A stretch of 64,000 bases of DNA from Nonomuraea sediminis (GCF_018531495.1 NZ_JAHDTI010000002.1:1178001-1242000), one strand, 5' to 3'; counted from the stretch's first letter, positions 19,386 through 33,343 are shown. The notes: generated by a model from the letters alone, not told the origin. Translations and numbers: made by a program.

Positions 19386-20570
19386 GTGGATCGCTGCGCG
19401 CTGTTCGTGGACGCTGGCTATCTGCTGGCCGACGGCGCGATGGCCGTGCATGGGACCCGCCATCGTGAAGCCGTCTCGTGGGACTACCCCGGGCTGCTGC
19501 AGCTGCTGACCAACCTTTCCCGCGAGCGCACCGGCCTGCCGCTGCTGCGCTGCTACTGGTACGAGGCGACCGTCGAGGGCCGCCGCACCCCCGAGCACGA
19601 CGCGCTGGCCGACATCCCCGGGCTCAAGCTGCGCCTGTCGCGCATCAGGCCGGGCCGCCGCGAGGGCGTGGACGCCCAGGTCCACCGCGACCTGATGACG
19701 CTGGCCCGCAACAGCGCGATCTGCGACGCGGTCGTCGTCAGCGGCGACGAGGACCTGGCCCAGGTCGTCTGCGACGCCCAGGACCTCGGCATCAGGGTGA
19801 CCGTCGTGCACATCACCGCCGACGGCAGCTGGGCCGTCTCGCGCACGCTCAGACAGGAGAGCGACGACCTCATCGAGATCGGCGGCGGCCACCTGCGGCC
19901 CTACGTCAACCTGGTGACCGGCGCCGCCGAGTCGGCCAACGGGCACCAGCCGGTCAGCAACGGGCAGGCCGCGCACTCGCTGCCGCCCGCGCCACCGCCG
20001 CCGACTCCCCAACCGCCCAGCGGGGGCCACTCCATCGCCAACGCGCCCACGCAGAGCCAGCCCACCTCCAACGGGCCCGCTCCGGTCTCCCGTCCCCCGT
20101 CCACGCCGCCCGCGCTCCCGTCCTACTCCAGCTACCAGGAGCCTCCCGCGGCGCCCCAGCAGCCCGCACCGCCCCCTGCGGCCCCTCCCACGGGACCGGT
20201 CCAAACGCCGTCGGCCTCGCCCTCGACCGGGCAGTTCGCCTCCCCGTCCAGCGCCTCCTACGGGCCGTACACAGGGCCACAGCCCGCCCCCGTCTCACCG
20301 CCGCCCGCGGCCACGGCCGGCGCCACCACGCTCGCGGACGCGGTCAAGGCGGCACACAGGGAAGGCCACGACTTCGGCGAGTCGGTCGCCCGCGACGCGC
20401 CCGCGCTCTGGCTCGAGGCGGTCCTGGCGCGCAAACCGCGCATGCCCTCCGACCTGGAGGCCCGCCTCCTCCAGGGATCGTCACTGCCGATCGACTTCCT
20501 GCTGCACGACGAGGTCCGTCACGCCCTGCGCCGCGGCTTCTGGGACGCCCTCGAACGCGCCCGCCGCTGA
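19386..20570 (+). CDS. NYN-domain (PIN-like) protein with Pro-rich linker
   Basis: 394 residues from GTG 19386, chosen because AAAGGGG lies 8-9 bp upstream and homologues begin near DRCALFVDAGYLL. The first about 170 residues form a NYN nuclease-like domain with acidic residues in FVDAGY, EGVDAQVHRDL and VVSGDEDLAQVV. A long Pro/Ser/Gln-rich low-complexity linker (about 185-310) and a C-terminal helical domain (LADAVKAAHREGHDFGESVA to DALERARR) follow. It is probably an RNA-processing or RNA-binding protein. It stands alone, 183 bp after the sigma-fusion gene; no feature is evident in that gap. Confidence 0.82.
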   Translation: MDRCALFVDAGYLLADGAMAVHGTRHREAVSWDYPGLLQLLTNLSRERTGLPLLRCYWYEATVEGRRTPEHDALADIPGLKLRLSRIRPGRREGVDAQVHRDLMTLARNSAICDAVVVSGDEDLAQVVCDAQDLGIRVTVVHITADGSWAVSRTLRQESDDLIEIGGGHLRPYVNLVTGAAESANGHQPVSNGQAAHSLPPAPPPPTPQPPSGGHSIANAPTQSQPTSNGPAPVSRPPSTPPALPSYSSYQEPPAAPQQPAPPPAAPPTGPVQTPSASPSTGQFASPSSASYGPYTGPQPAPVSPPPAATAGATTLADAVKAAHREGHDFGESVARDAPALWLEAVLARKPRMPSDLEARLLQGSSLPIDFLLHDEVRHALRRGFWDALERARR

Positions 20571-20667
20571 CCCTCGCGCCCCTCACCCGCCCTCGCAGCC
20601 ACCCTTGTCCCGCGCGCCCCTCACGCGCCTCGCAGCCACGCTCCCATCGCTTTCCGTACGGCCAGCC

Positions 20668-20715
20668 GTATCACTTCGGCACGGCCCGGCCCTATCGCTT
20701 CGGCATGGGCCGGCC
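20668..20715 (+). repeat. Two 24-bp tandem units in a convergent gap
   Basis: Units 20668-20691 and 20692-20715 differ at four positions and both read TATC-CTTCGGCA-GG-CCGGCC. Just upstream, two imperfect copies of GCGCCCCTCAC...CTCGCAGCCAC (about 20577 and 20612) form another direct repeat. The region lies between the convergent NYN and aeRF1-type genes and carries no other feature. Confidence 0.45.
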
Positions 20716-20764
20716 ACGGTGAATGCCGAGGAGAAGGGGTACGGCGAGCAGCGGAAACGCCGGG

Positions 20765-21922
20765 TCACCAGCGCAGCAGCGCCGCGACCCCGTTGTAGTC
20801 GGCCAGGTCGGCGGCCGCCTCCCCGGTGAGGATCGTGACCTCCGCGCTGCTCTCCAGCGCCCGCTCGATCATCCGCTCCCCGAGATCGGGCTCGTCGATC
20901 ACCTCGACCCCGTCCGGCGTCTCCCCGGCGCCGTACAGGTACCCGTCGGGCCCGCTGCCCCCGCGCCACTGTCCCGACTCGTCGAGCAGGAGCCGCTCCA
21001 CGCGCCCCTCGTTGAGCAGGGCGAGCGTCTGGTTCAAGCCCAGCACCCCCCGGCCGCCCGACAAGGCCGCGTCCTTGACCCGGCTCACCAGCGCCTGATC
21101 CCGCCGAGCCCTGGCCTCGGCCAGCTGGTCGGACACGTGCCTGACCACCTCGCCCGCCGGCAGGTTGTCGATGATCGTGTCCACCTGGACGACGTGCATG
21201 GGATGCAGCGCCGCGGCCAGCGTCTCGGTCAGCCGCGCGTCGCCCACCAGCAGCACGTCGGTCCAGCCCAGCTTGCCGGCCCGCTCGGCGACCTGCGGCG
21301 CCTGCGTGTGCAGGAAGCGGTTCAGGTTGTCGTCGATCCTGCGGTGGAACTTGTCGACCTGGTTCGCGACCTGCTGCGACACGGCGGGGCTGCCGGGCCC
21401 GCGCATGGTCCGCCAGTCATCGGTGTCGAGCTCGAAGGTCACGCGGGAGATGTCCTCCGCCACGCCCTGCCGGTAGTCGACCAGCCGCAGCCCGTCCCTG
21501 GAGACCACGACGACGCCGGCCGGGGTGCTCGTGGCCACGGCGGAGACCAGGGGCCGCAGGTACGCGGTCGACTCCAGCATGGCCTTGTCGCCCATCGGGA
21601 GCTGCAGGGAGACCTTGCGCACCTCGCCCCCGCTCAGCGGCGCGAACATGGCGCGCCCGATCCCCGGCACCCGCGGGTCGATGAGCTCGCGGATATCCAG
21701 TTCCAGCGACTCCATCGCATCCAGCACGAGCTGGCGCCGCTCCCTGTCGGGCCAGGTCGCGACGTGCTCGCGGATGGCGGTCAGCTCGTTGCGCAGCCGG
21801 ATGTCCCAGGCGGGCCTGGCCGCGGCCTCCTCGCGGGGGTCGGCGGTGGCGAAGAGGGACAGCACGCCCAGCTCGTCCTTCATGGCGACGAGCTCGCGGA
21901 GAATTGCCTGATCGAATACCAC
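20765..21922 (-). CDS. VLRF1/baeRF-type (archaeo-eukaryotic release-factor-like) protein
   Basis: 385 residues from GTG 21922 (VVFDQAILREL), which has AAGGGAG about 8 bp upstream; the open frame to 21979 is not conserved. The segments AGVVVVSRDGLRLVDYRQGV, FHRRIDDNLNRFLH, WTDVLLVGDARLTETLAAAL and the final YNGVAALLRW match bacterial relatives of eRF1/Vms1. These relatives are thought to release peptides from stalled or damaged ribosomes. Cytoplasmic, monocistronic. Confidence 0.75.
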   Translation of the reverse strand: MVFDQAILRELVAMKDELGVLSLFATADPREEAAARPAWDIRLRNELTAIREHVATWPDRERRQLVLDAMESLELDIRELIDPRVPGIGRAMFAPLSGGEVRKVSLQLPMGDKAMLESTAYLRPLVSAVATSTPAGVVVVSRDGLRLVDYRQGVAEDISRVTFELDTDDWRTMRGPGSPAVSQQVANQVDKFHRRIDDNLNRFLHTQAPQVAERAGKLGWTDVLLVGDARLTETLAAALHPMHVVQVDTIIDNLPAGEVVRHVSDQLAEARARRDQALVSRVKDAALSGGRGVLGLNQTLALLNEGRVERLLLDESGQWRGGSGPDGYLYGAGETPDGVEVIDEPDLGERMIERALESSAEVTILTGEAAADLADYNGVAALLRW

Positions 21923-22238
21923 GTCGGTTCTCCCTTGCGGTCGGCTCACTGCCGAGCCTAGGGATCGAAATACCCCCAAACATCACTCCAAGCGGACATT
22001 TCCCCCGAATTTACGGACCCCGGTCACGCCCGTTGCCCACCGCCCGCGATCACCCACACCACCTGCCGACCACGCCCCCGCCGACCACGCTCGGACACCT
22101 CCCACCGACCACGCCCCCGACCACGCTCAGGCACGCCGCCCGCCGACCCGCCCGACGAGCTCGCTCACCGACCAGGCTCAGGCACGCCGCCCGCCGTACT
22201 GCCCTGCTCGCCGTTCAGGAGGAGCGGCTGGACGCCTT

Positions 22239-22268
22239 GCCTGCCGTACTCGCAGACGTACGGCAGGC
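22239..22268 (-). terminator. Palindromic terminator after the receiver gene
   Basis: Perfect 11-bp arms GCCTGCCGTAC and GTACGGCAGGC with an 8-base loop, starting 9 bp past the stop of the minus-strand receiver gene. The rest of the gap (21923-22238) is C-rich and contains several imperfect CCGACCACGC and CAGGCACGCCGCCCGCC repeats, with no gene. Confidence 0.6.
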
Positions 22269-22276
22269 CGCGGCGT

Positions 22277-22906
22277 TCAGGAAAGCGCGTCGAAGCCCGA
22301 ACGCAGGTGGGCGACGCGTTCGGCGAGATCCGCCAGCGGACCCGCCAGCGCAGGATCCTGGGACTTGCGGGCGAGCTCCCGCGCCCGCCCCAGCTCGTCC
22401 TCCACGGCCGTCAGGCGGCGCGACAGCTCGGGCAGGATCGTGCCCTGGTCACCGGCACCGGGAGGCAGCTCGGCGCTGACCCTGTCGCGCAGCATCGCGG
22501 ACTGCTCGGTCAGGCGCTTGTTCATGTTGTACAGCTCGGTGAACACCGACACTTTGGCCCGCAGCACCCACGGGTCGAACGGCTTGGTGAGGTAGTCGAC
22601 GGCCCCGGCGGCGTAGCCGCGGAAGGCGTAGTCGGGGGCGCTGTCGACCACGGTCAGGAAGATGATCGGGATGTTCCTGGTGCGCTCGCGCCGCTTGATG
22701 TGGGCGGCGGTCTCGAAGCCGTCCATACCGGGCATCCGCACGTCGAGCAGGATCAACGCGAACTCGGTGTTGAGCAGGGCCTTGAGGGCCTCTTCGCCCG
22801 ACCGGGCGCGCACCGGCACCAGGTCGAGCGAGCTGAGGATGGCCTCAAGCGCGATGAGGTTCTCCTCGCGGTCGTCGACGAGGAGGATCTTGGCTCGGTC
22901 TGGCAT
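22277..22906 (-). CDS. Response-regulator receiver protein with C-terminal coiled coil
   Basis: 209 residues. The CheY-like receiver has LVDDREEN, the phospho-acceptor Asp in LILLDVRMPGMDG, Thr in IIFLTVVD and Lys in YLTKPFD. The last 85 residues are helical and charged (LTEQSAMLRDRVSAE, RRLTAVEDELGRARELA) with no DNA-binding or enzyme domain. It probably relays phosphate or binds a partner. It lies 3 bp after the stop of the HAMP-array kinase, so the two are certainly co-expressed. Confidence 0.92.
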   Translation of the reverse strand: MPDRAKILLVDDREENLIALEAILSSLDLVPVRARSGEEALKALLNTEFALILLDVRMPGMDGFETAAHIKRRERTRNIPIIFLTVVDSAPDYAFRGYAAGAVDYLTKPFDPWVLRAKVSVFTELYNMNKRLTEQSAMLRDRVSAELPPGAGDQGTILPELSRRLTAVEDELGRARELARKSQDPALAGPLADLAERVAHLRSGFDALS

Positions 22907-22909
22907 CGA

Positions 22910-27079
<4,170 letters not shown>

Positions 27080-27199
27080 GGGGCCTCCTTCACTCCCGGG
27101 GTGCCGCCGCGAGTGATTCAAGTCTGTCACGATGAGTAGCTCGTAGTCCCGTCCTTGGATTTACCCCAAGTCAGCGGGAAGTGTGGTAGGCACGGTGGG

Positions 27200-28744
27200 A
27201 TGAGTGCTTCTTCCCATGCGGTGCTCGCTGCCACCTTCGCGCCCGGTGAGACAGCGGTGCCGGCTGCGATCCGGTTCACCCGCGAGGTGATGACCGCATG
27301 GGCGGCTGCCGGAGCTCTCTCGGATGCGGAGCAGATCGCGGCGGAGCTGGCAGGACAGAGCGCTGACGAGCCTTTCGAGATCATCTGGAAGCACTTCGGC
27401 GACACGGTGCAGGTCGAGCTGAAGCAGCGCGGCCTGCCGCCGGGCGACCCGAAGGCTCCCTCGGTCGAGGTCGAGGAGTGGGGGATCACCTTTGCGGGTG
27501 AATCCCGTGTCCGTTGGGCAAGGCTCACGCTACCTGGCTCGAGCGACAGAGTGGCATCGGAATGGCTGGAGGAGTCCGCCAGGGGCCCCCACTGGCTCGG
27601 CTTCCTGGCCGACGCGAGCGACCTGCTGGCCGGGACTCTCGACCCCGACATGGTGCCCGCGATCATCGCCCAGATCGTGGTGCCGAGGCTGGCGAGTTGG
27701 TGCGCGGTCTACACCTCCGACTCGGCGATGGGCCCGCTGCGCCTGGTCTATCTCTGGCACGCCGACGAAGCCAGGATCGACGGGCTGCGCGAGGAACTGA
27801 GCGCGCTCGACGTCACCGCCCCCTACACGACCGTGACCGGCACCGTCCACATGGGCGACTCCCAGGTCCTGGCCGTGCCGCTGACGGCACGCGGCCGCGG
27901 GCTCGGCATGATGTGCCTGGGCCGCGCCGACCGCTTCACCGACGAGGTCATCCAGTTCGCCGAGGACATCGGCAGGCGCGCCGCGCTGGCCATGGACAAC
28001 GCCCGCCTGTACGCCCAGCAGGCCGCCGCGAACCGGGCGCTGCAGCGCAGCCTGCTGCCGCCCAACGAGCCCGAGGTGCCGGGACTGGACTACGGCGTCG
28101 TCTACGAGCCCGCCGGCGAGGCCAACGAGGTCGGCGGCGACTTCTACGACCTGTTCAAGTCGAGCGACGAGTCCTGGCGCTTCGCCATCGGCGACGTCTG
28201 TGGCACGGGTCCCGAGGCCGCCGCGGTCACCGGTCTGGCGCGGCACACGCTGCGGCTGCTCGCCCGCGAGGGGTACGGCGTGGCCGCGGTGCTCGGCCGC
28301 CTGAACCAGGCCATCCTGGAGGAGGGCGAGCGCGCCAGGTTCCTGACCCTGCTGCACGGCGACATCACGCCGGTGCCCGACGGGCTGGAGGTCAGGCTGG
28401 TGTCGGCCGGACATCCGGAGGCCCTGCTGCTCAGGTCGAGCGGTGTGGTGGAGGCCGTGACGACCCCGCAGTCGCTGCTCGGCGTCTTCCACGAGGTGGT
28501 GTTCGAGGCCGACACCGTCCACCTCGACCACGGCGACGTGCTGCTCGCCGTGACCGACGGGGTGACGGAGCGGCGCTCGGGCGGGCGGCTGCTCGACGAC
28601 GACGGCGGGCTGTCCAAGCTGCTCGCCGAGTGCGCGGGCCTGTCGGCCAGGGCCGTCGCCGAGCGGATTCGCCGGGGCGCGGCCGATTTCGCCGCCGAGC
28701 CGAGCGCCGACGACCTGGCGATCCTGGTGCTGCGGGCCCGCTGA
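27200..28744 (+). CDS. GAF-SpoIIE protein serine phosphatase (PP2C-type)
   Basis: 514 residues from ATG 27200. The N-terminal about 120 residues are unassigned, with a helix AAIRFTREVMTAW that resembles anti-sigma-regulator-type ATPase termini. A GAF-like domain (about 130-285) and a SpoIIE phosphatase domain (about 300-512) follow, with metal sites in NEVGGDFYDLF, AIGDVCGTG, and VTDGVTERR with ADDLAILVL. It would dephosphorylate anti-anti-sigma proteins. It faces the HAMP-array kinase (120 bp between starts), suggesting one signalling system. Confidence 0.92.
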   Translation: MSASSHAVLAATFAPGETAVPAAIRFTREVMTAWAAAGALSDAEQIAAELAGQSADEPFEIIWKHFGDTVQVELKQRGLPPGDPKAPSVEVEEWGITFAGESRVRWARLTLPGSSDRVASEWLEESARGPHWLGFLADASDLLAGTLDPDMVPAIIAQIVVPRLASWCAVYTSDSAMGPLRLVYLWHADEARIDGLREELSALDVTAPYTTVTGTVHMGDSQVLAVPLTARGRGLGMMCLGRADRFTDEVIQFAEDIGRRAALAMDNARLYAQQAAANRALQRSLLPPNEPEVPGLDYGVVYEPAGEANEVGGDFYDLFKSSDESWRFAIGDVCGTGPEAAAVTGLARHTLRLLAREGYGVAAVLGRLNQAILEEGERARFLTLLHGDITPVPDGLEVRLVSAGHPEALLLRSSGVVEAVTTPQSLLGVFHEVVFEADTVHLDHGDVLLAVTDGVTERRSGGRLLDDDGGLSKLLAECAGLSARAVAERIRRGAADFAAEPSADDLAILVLRAR

Positions 28745-28861
28745 GCGTGGCCTGATTTTTTCGCATGTTGGCTTTCTGGCCACTCGTGAGGGCATGACGA
28801 CCCAAGAAATGATTGCAGGCGCTGCCTAAAGGCGGACGCACTGTAATGAAGGGGTTTGCAC

Positions 28862-29865
28862 ATGCCTATCGGGCTTCTCGCCCTGGCTCTGGGGGGCTTC
28901 GGCATCGGGCTGACCGAGTTCGGGATCATCGGCCTGCTGCCTGAGATAGCGGCGGATCTCGGTGTCACCGAGCCGGTGGCCGGCTATCTGGTCTCCGGGT
29001 ACGCGCTGAGCGTGGCCGTCGGCGCCATCGCGCTGACCGCGGCGATCGCCCGGTTCGACCGCAAGAAGGTGCTGCTCGGGTTGATGGTGTTGTTCATCGC
29101 GGGCAACCTGATCTCCGCGGTCGCGCCGGGGTACTCGGTGCTGATGGCGGGCCGGGTCGTCGCGGCGCTGTGCCACGGCGCGTTCTTCGGCGTGGGCTCG
29201 GTGGTCGCCGCCGACATGGTCGCGCAGAACCGGCGGGCCGGGGCCATCTCGCTGATGTTCGCCGGGCTGACCGTGGCCAACGCGCTCGGCGTCCCGCTGG
29301 GCACGCTGCTCGGCCAGCAGTTCGGCTGGCGCTTGACGTTCTGGGCGATCACGGTCATCGGTGTGGTGGCGCTGGCCGGGATCCGGTTGCTGGTGCCCGC
29401 CACGCCGGCGCCCGCCAGGACGAGCCTGCGCGGTGAGCTCGGCGTGTTCCGCCGTCCACAGGTGTGGATCTCCGCCGCGGTCACCGTGCTGGCCTTCGGC
29501 GGCATGTTCGGCGGGTTCACCTACATCGCGTTCACGCTCACCGAGGTCAGCGGGTTCGCCGCCACGACGGTGCCCTGGCTGCTGGTGCTGTTCGGCGTCG
29601 GTACCTTTGTGGGCAACTTCGCCGGTGGCAAGGCCGCGGACCGGGCGCTGAACACACGATGGCCTCCGGCGCCAACATCGCGGCCTTCAACGTCGGCAAC
29701 GCGCTCGGCGCCTGGCTGGGCGGGCTGGCCCTGGGCGCCGGGCTCGGGTACGTCTCGCCCCTGTGGGTGGGCGCCGGGGCCACCCTCGCCGGGCTCGCCG
29801 TCCTGGTGGCCGGCTCGCTCCGCCCGCGCCACCATGCCCCGGACACCGCCGGCGTCCCCGGCTGA
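28862..29865 (+). pseudogene. MFS transporter with internal deletion and frameshift
   Basis: From ATG 28862 (GAAGGGG 8 bp upstream) a DHA1-type MFS protein of the AraJ/Cmx type runs through about seven helices to GGKAADRALN (near 29650). It then changes frame and continues with TMASGANIAAFNVGNALGAW to the stop at 29865, which is the last pair of helices. About 80-90 residues normally lie between these segments, so roughly 250 bp are missing and the joint is out of frame. Translation of the first frame after the joint yields only Pro/Ser-rich shadow sequence. The gene is non-functional as written, unless there is an assembly error. Confidence 0.8.
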
Positions 29866-29877
29866 CCGGCGACAGCG

Positions 29878-29912
29878 GTACGGCACGCCGCATCGGATGC
29901 GGCGTGCCGTAC
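29878..29912. terminator. Near-perfect palindrome between convergent genes
   Basis: Seventeen-base arms (starting GTACGGCACGCCGCATC) with a single unpaired base, lying between the ends of the MFS pseudogene (29865) and the minus-strand permease gene (29926). It probably works as a terminator in both directions. It shares the GTACGGC tip with the repeat elements but lacks their body. Confidence 0.7.
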
Positions 29913-29925
29913 GGGAAGGGCCGGG

Positions 29926-31434
29926 TCAGTCGCGCTCGACCGTGTCCTCGAGGACGATGCGGCCGATGATGGCGTACTTCTCCGGCTTGCGGGATTTCAG
30001 ATACAGGGCCGTGCCGCCGCCCAGGACCGCCAGGACGAGCACGATCCACGGGATGGAGTGGAAGAAGACCGTGTTCGACGCGGCGTCACCCGCGGCCGCC
30101 TTCTGGTTCTGCAGCAGCAGGAACACCACGTAGGCCATCGCCAGGCCGCCCACCAGCGGGGCGACCAGCGTGCGCCAGACGCTGGCCGTCTCGGGGTGGC
30201 GCTTCTTGACGTGGAAGTAGCCGATCACCGAGAAGGAGCAGAGCGTCTGCACGATCAGGATGGCCAGCGTGCCCAGCACCGCGAGCAGCGTGTAGATGTG
30301 CTCGTAGGGCTTCATCCCGGCGAAGAAGAACGCCAGCACGATGACCACCGACACCGCGGTCTGCACGAACCCGGCGATGTGCGGGGAGCCGTGCTCGGGG
30401 TGGGTGCGGCCCAGCGTGCGCGCCGTACCGGGGATGAGGTTCTCCCGGCCCATGGCGTACAGGTAGCGCGCGGCGCAGTTGTGGAAGGCCATCGAGCAGG
30501 CGAACGAGCCGGTCAGGATGAGGATCTTGAACAGCACCAGCGCCCAGTGGCCCACCAGGCTCTCGGTCGGGATGAAGAAGAGCCCTGCCGGGTCCTTGGC
30601 GGCGATCTCGGGGGCGGTGTGGCCGTTGGCGGCGACGGTCATCCACGACACGAACGTGTAGAACAGGCCGATGCCGACGACCGAGACCAGCGTCGCGATC
30701 GGGATGACACGCTTGGGCTCGCGCGACTCCTCGCCGTACATGGCGGTGGACTCGAAGCCCACCCACGACCAGAAGCACATGAACAGGCCCAGACCCACCG
30801 AGCCGACGTCCATTCCGGTCACCCGGAAAGCGTTGGCAGGGTTGAGTGAGCCGGCCATGAGGCCGTCGGGGCCGCCGCCGTGCAGGAGCGTCACGATCGC
30901 GGTCAGGCCGAGCATGAAGATCTCGGTGACCAGGAAGACGCCCAGGACCTTGGCGGTGAGGTTGATGTCGAAGTAGGTGAGGATCATGTTCAGCGCCAGG
31001 CCGAACAGGGCGAACCAGAGCCAGTGGATGTCCAGCCCGAACAGGGACTTGAACGTGTCGTTGGCCTGGTAGGCGAAGAAGCCGATGATCGAGGCCTCGA
31101 AGACCACGTAGGCCATCGTCGCCAGCAGGCCTGCGACCATGCCGACGACCTGGCCCAGGCCGTGGGAGATGTATCCGTAGAAGGCGCCTGCCGCCGTGAT
31201 GTGCTTGGCCATCGCGGTGTAGCCGACCGAGAAGATCGTGAGCACGATCGTCGCGAAGAGGTAGGCGGCCGGGACGCCGATTCCGTTGCCGGCCCCGACC
31301 ACGATCGGCACGTTGCCGGTCATGGCGGTGATGGGGGCGGCCGTGGCGACGGCCATGAAGATGACGCCGATCAGGCCGACGGCGTCCTTCTTCAACCGGC
31401 TGACGGGGGCGGTCTCGGTTGATGTGGTGCTCAA
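29926..31434 (-). CDS. APC-superfamily amino-acid permease
   Basis: 502 residues with about twelve hydrophobic helices. The first helix has the APC signature (GLIGVIFMAVATAAPITAM), and the sixth carries FWSWVGFESTAMYGEESREPKR, typical of amino-acid/polyamine permeases. It would import amino acids or related amines by symport. A GGAGG lies 9-13 bp before ATG 31434. An inverted repeat centred on CGACATGTCG (31533-31542) lies 100 bp upstream and could be an operator. It is followed by the bidirectional palindrome at 29878. Confidence 0.93.
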   Translation of the reverse strand: MSTTSTETAPVSRLKKDAVGLIGVIFMAVATAAPITAMTGNVPIVVGAGNGIGVPAAYLFATIVLTIFSVGYTAMAKHITAAGAFYGYISHGLGQVVGMVAGLLATMAYVVFEASIIGFFAYQANDTFKSLFGLDIHWLWFALFGLALNMILTYFDINLTAKVLGVFLVTEIFMLGLTAIVTLLHGGGPDGLMAGSLNPANAFRVTGMDVGSVGLGLFMCFWSWVGFESTAMYGEESREPKRVIPIATLVSVVGIGLFYTFVSWMTVAANGHTAPEIAAKDPAGLFFIPTESLVGHWALVLFKILILTGSFACSMAFHNCAARYLYAMGRENLIPGTARTLGRTHPEHGSPHIAGFVQTAVSVVIVLAFFFAGMKPYEHIYTLLAVLGTLAILIVQTLCSFSVIGYFHVKKRHPETASVWRTLVAPLVGGLAMAYVVFLLLQNQKAAAGDAASNTVFFHSIPWIVLVLAVLGGGTALYLKSRKPEKYAIIGRIVLEDTVERD

Positions 31435-31576
31435 TGTGCGCCCTCCTGCTGACAGCGCTGGGGAGTTTGGGTCGCGATGCTGTCACAGTGTTCAGGGCGA
31501 CATACAAGCAGGCAGTAACGCCTAACGTCTTACGACATGTCGGTAGTAAATCTGATAAGGGCGCGAATGTAATTGC

Positions 31577-33343
31577 CTATTGGGACTTTAGGTGCTTTCG
31601 CGCGAAATCGAGCTGGAGCGCGATCTGCGCGATCCGCTCGGACACCACGAGCGATCCGCGGACCGCGTCGTAGGTGTAGACCTCGTGCTCCAGGCCGTGC
31701 TCGGCCAGCCTGGCCACGTACTTCTCGATCTGGCGCAGCGGGCAGCGGGTGTCGTTCTCCCCGGCCAGGATCAGCACCGGCGCCTCGACCCGGTCCACGT
31801 AGGTGATCGGGGAGCTGGCCGCGTAGCGTTCCGGCTGCTCGTCGGGGGAGCCGCCGAGCAGGGCCCGGTGGTAGGCGCGCAGGCTCTCCGCCTCGTCCTC
31901 GTAGGAGGTCTCGTGGCAGGCGATGGGCACCGCGGCGATGCCGGCCGCCCACAGCTCCGGCTGGGTGCCCAGGCCGAGCAGCGTCAGGTAGCCGCCCCAG
32001 GCGGTGCCCGCGAGCACGGTCCTGGCCGGGTCGGCGATGCCGCGGGCGACCACCCACTCGCGCACCGCCGCCACGTCGGCCAGTTCGATGTGGCCGACCT
32101 CGCCGTGCAGCGCGTCGCGCCAGGCCGAGCCGTATCCCGTCGAGCCGCGGTAGTTCACCCTGACCACCGCGAACCCGGCGTCCACCCAGGCCGCGACCTC
32201 GGCGGAGAAGGAGTCGCGGTCGTGCGAGGTGGGCCCGCCGTGCAGCAGGAAGACCGCGGGGAACGGCGCCGTGCCGGCCTCGGGCCGTGAGATCAGCGCG
32301 TGGATGCGGCCGCCGGGCCCCTCGACGTCGATGTCCTCCACGGGGACGCTCGGCGGGGCGGCGGGGCCGCCGGAGTTGACCGCGACCTGCCCGTTGGTGG
32401 AGCGGATCACGGGCGGGCGGGAGGCGCTCGACCAGGAGTACTCGACGTTGCCGCCCGGCCTGGGCATCGCCTCGTCGATCACGCCGTGCGGCGTCTCGAT
32501 CAGGGTCAGCCCGCCGCCTGCCAGGTCGTAGCGGTGCAGGTGGCTGCGGGCCCGGTCGTCGCGCAGGATCAGCAGGCCGCGGCCGTCGTCGTACCACTCT
32601 GCGGCCAGGTCGCCGGCGTCCTTGAGCCAGATCTCGCGCTGCTCGCCGGTCATCGGATCCCAGACCAGCGGCTCGTGGCGGTTGCGCCGCTCGTGCAGCG
32701 CGAGCAGCCGCCGGTCGCCCATGACAGGGGCGAAGCGGAGCCCGATCACGCCCTTGCCCGGCCCGTCGTGCAGCTCGCCGACAACCTCACCGCACTGCTT
32801 GACCACCCTGAGCGCCGGATGCCGGAAGTCGCCGTACTCGCCGTGGTTGATCGCGATCAGGGAGCCGTCCAGGGACATGTCGGTGACCCAGGCGGCCTCC
32901 ACGTGCTCGTACAGCAGCCGGGAAGGCTCGCCCTGCTGGACCATGTGGATGCGGAAGGCGCCCTCGCTGGCCAGGCTGATCGCGGCGATGCCCGTCGTGG
33001 AAAGCGCGATGCCGCCCGGCTGGCCGGGCGGCAGGTCGGGGGCCACCAGCTCGTCGGGGCCGCCGCCGAACGGCTGGCGCCGCCAGCAGCCGAACTCGTC
33101 GCCGTCGGTGTCGGCGAACCAGTAGATCCACTGGCCGGTGGGGTCGATCGCGGCGTTCGCGGTGCCCTTGGGCTGCTCCGTGACCTGCCGGGTGGCGCCG
33201 CTGGCACGGTCCCAGGCGTAGACCTCCCAGGTCCCGGTGGCGTTGGAGCGGTAGACCGAGCGATTGGGGGCCTTGCGCGCCCACATGGGCAGCGTCATGC
33301 GGGACGCGCGGAACCTGGCCTGCCAACGTTCCTCGGCCTTCAT
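31577..33343 (-). CDS. S9-type alpha/beta-hydrolase with beta-propeller, catalytic Ser and His replaced
   Basis: 588 residues from ATG 33343 (GGAGGGGG upstream). The N-terminal beta-propeller (about 30-330) and C-terminal peptidase S9 domain (about 345-588) are complete. The nucleophile motif, normally G-x-S-x-G-G, reads GTAWGG, placing Ala448 at the Ser position. The His motif, normally DAGHGS, reads DAVRGS with Arg562 at the His position. Only the Asp of AGENDTRCP remains. It therefore looks like an intact but inactive relative of acylaminoacyl/prolyl peptidases, perhaps a binding protein. It lies upstream of the permease in the same direction, with a 142-bp gap. Confidence 0.85.
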   Translation of the reverse strand: MKAEERWQARFRASRMTLPMWARKAPNRSVYRSNATGTWEVYAWDRASGATRQVTEQPKGTANAAIDPTGQWIYWFADTDGDEFGCWRRQPFGGGPDELVAPDLPPGQPGGIALSTTGIAAISLASEGAFRIHMVQQGEPSRLLYEHVEAAWVTDMSLDGSLIAINHGEYGDFRHPALRVVKQCGEVVGELHDGPGKGVIGLRFAPVMGDRRLLALHERRNRHEPLVWDPMTGEQREIWLKDAGDLAAEWYDDGRGLLILRDDRARSHLHRYDLAGGGLTLIETPHGVIDEAMPRPGGNVEYSWSSASRPPVIRSTNGQVAVNSGGPAAPPSVPVEDIDVEGPGGRIHALISRPEAGTAPFPAVFLLHGGPTSHDRDSFSAEVAAWVDAGFAVVRVNYRGSTGYGSAWRDALHGEVGHIELADVAAVREWVVARGIADPARTVLAGTAWGGYLTLLGLGTQPELWAAGIAAVPIACHETSYEDEAESLRAYHRALLGGSPDEQPERYAASSPITYVDRVEAPVLILAGENDTRCPLRQIEKYVARLAEHGLEHEVYTYDAVRGSLVVSERIAQIALQLDFARKHLKSQ

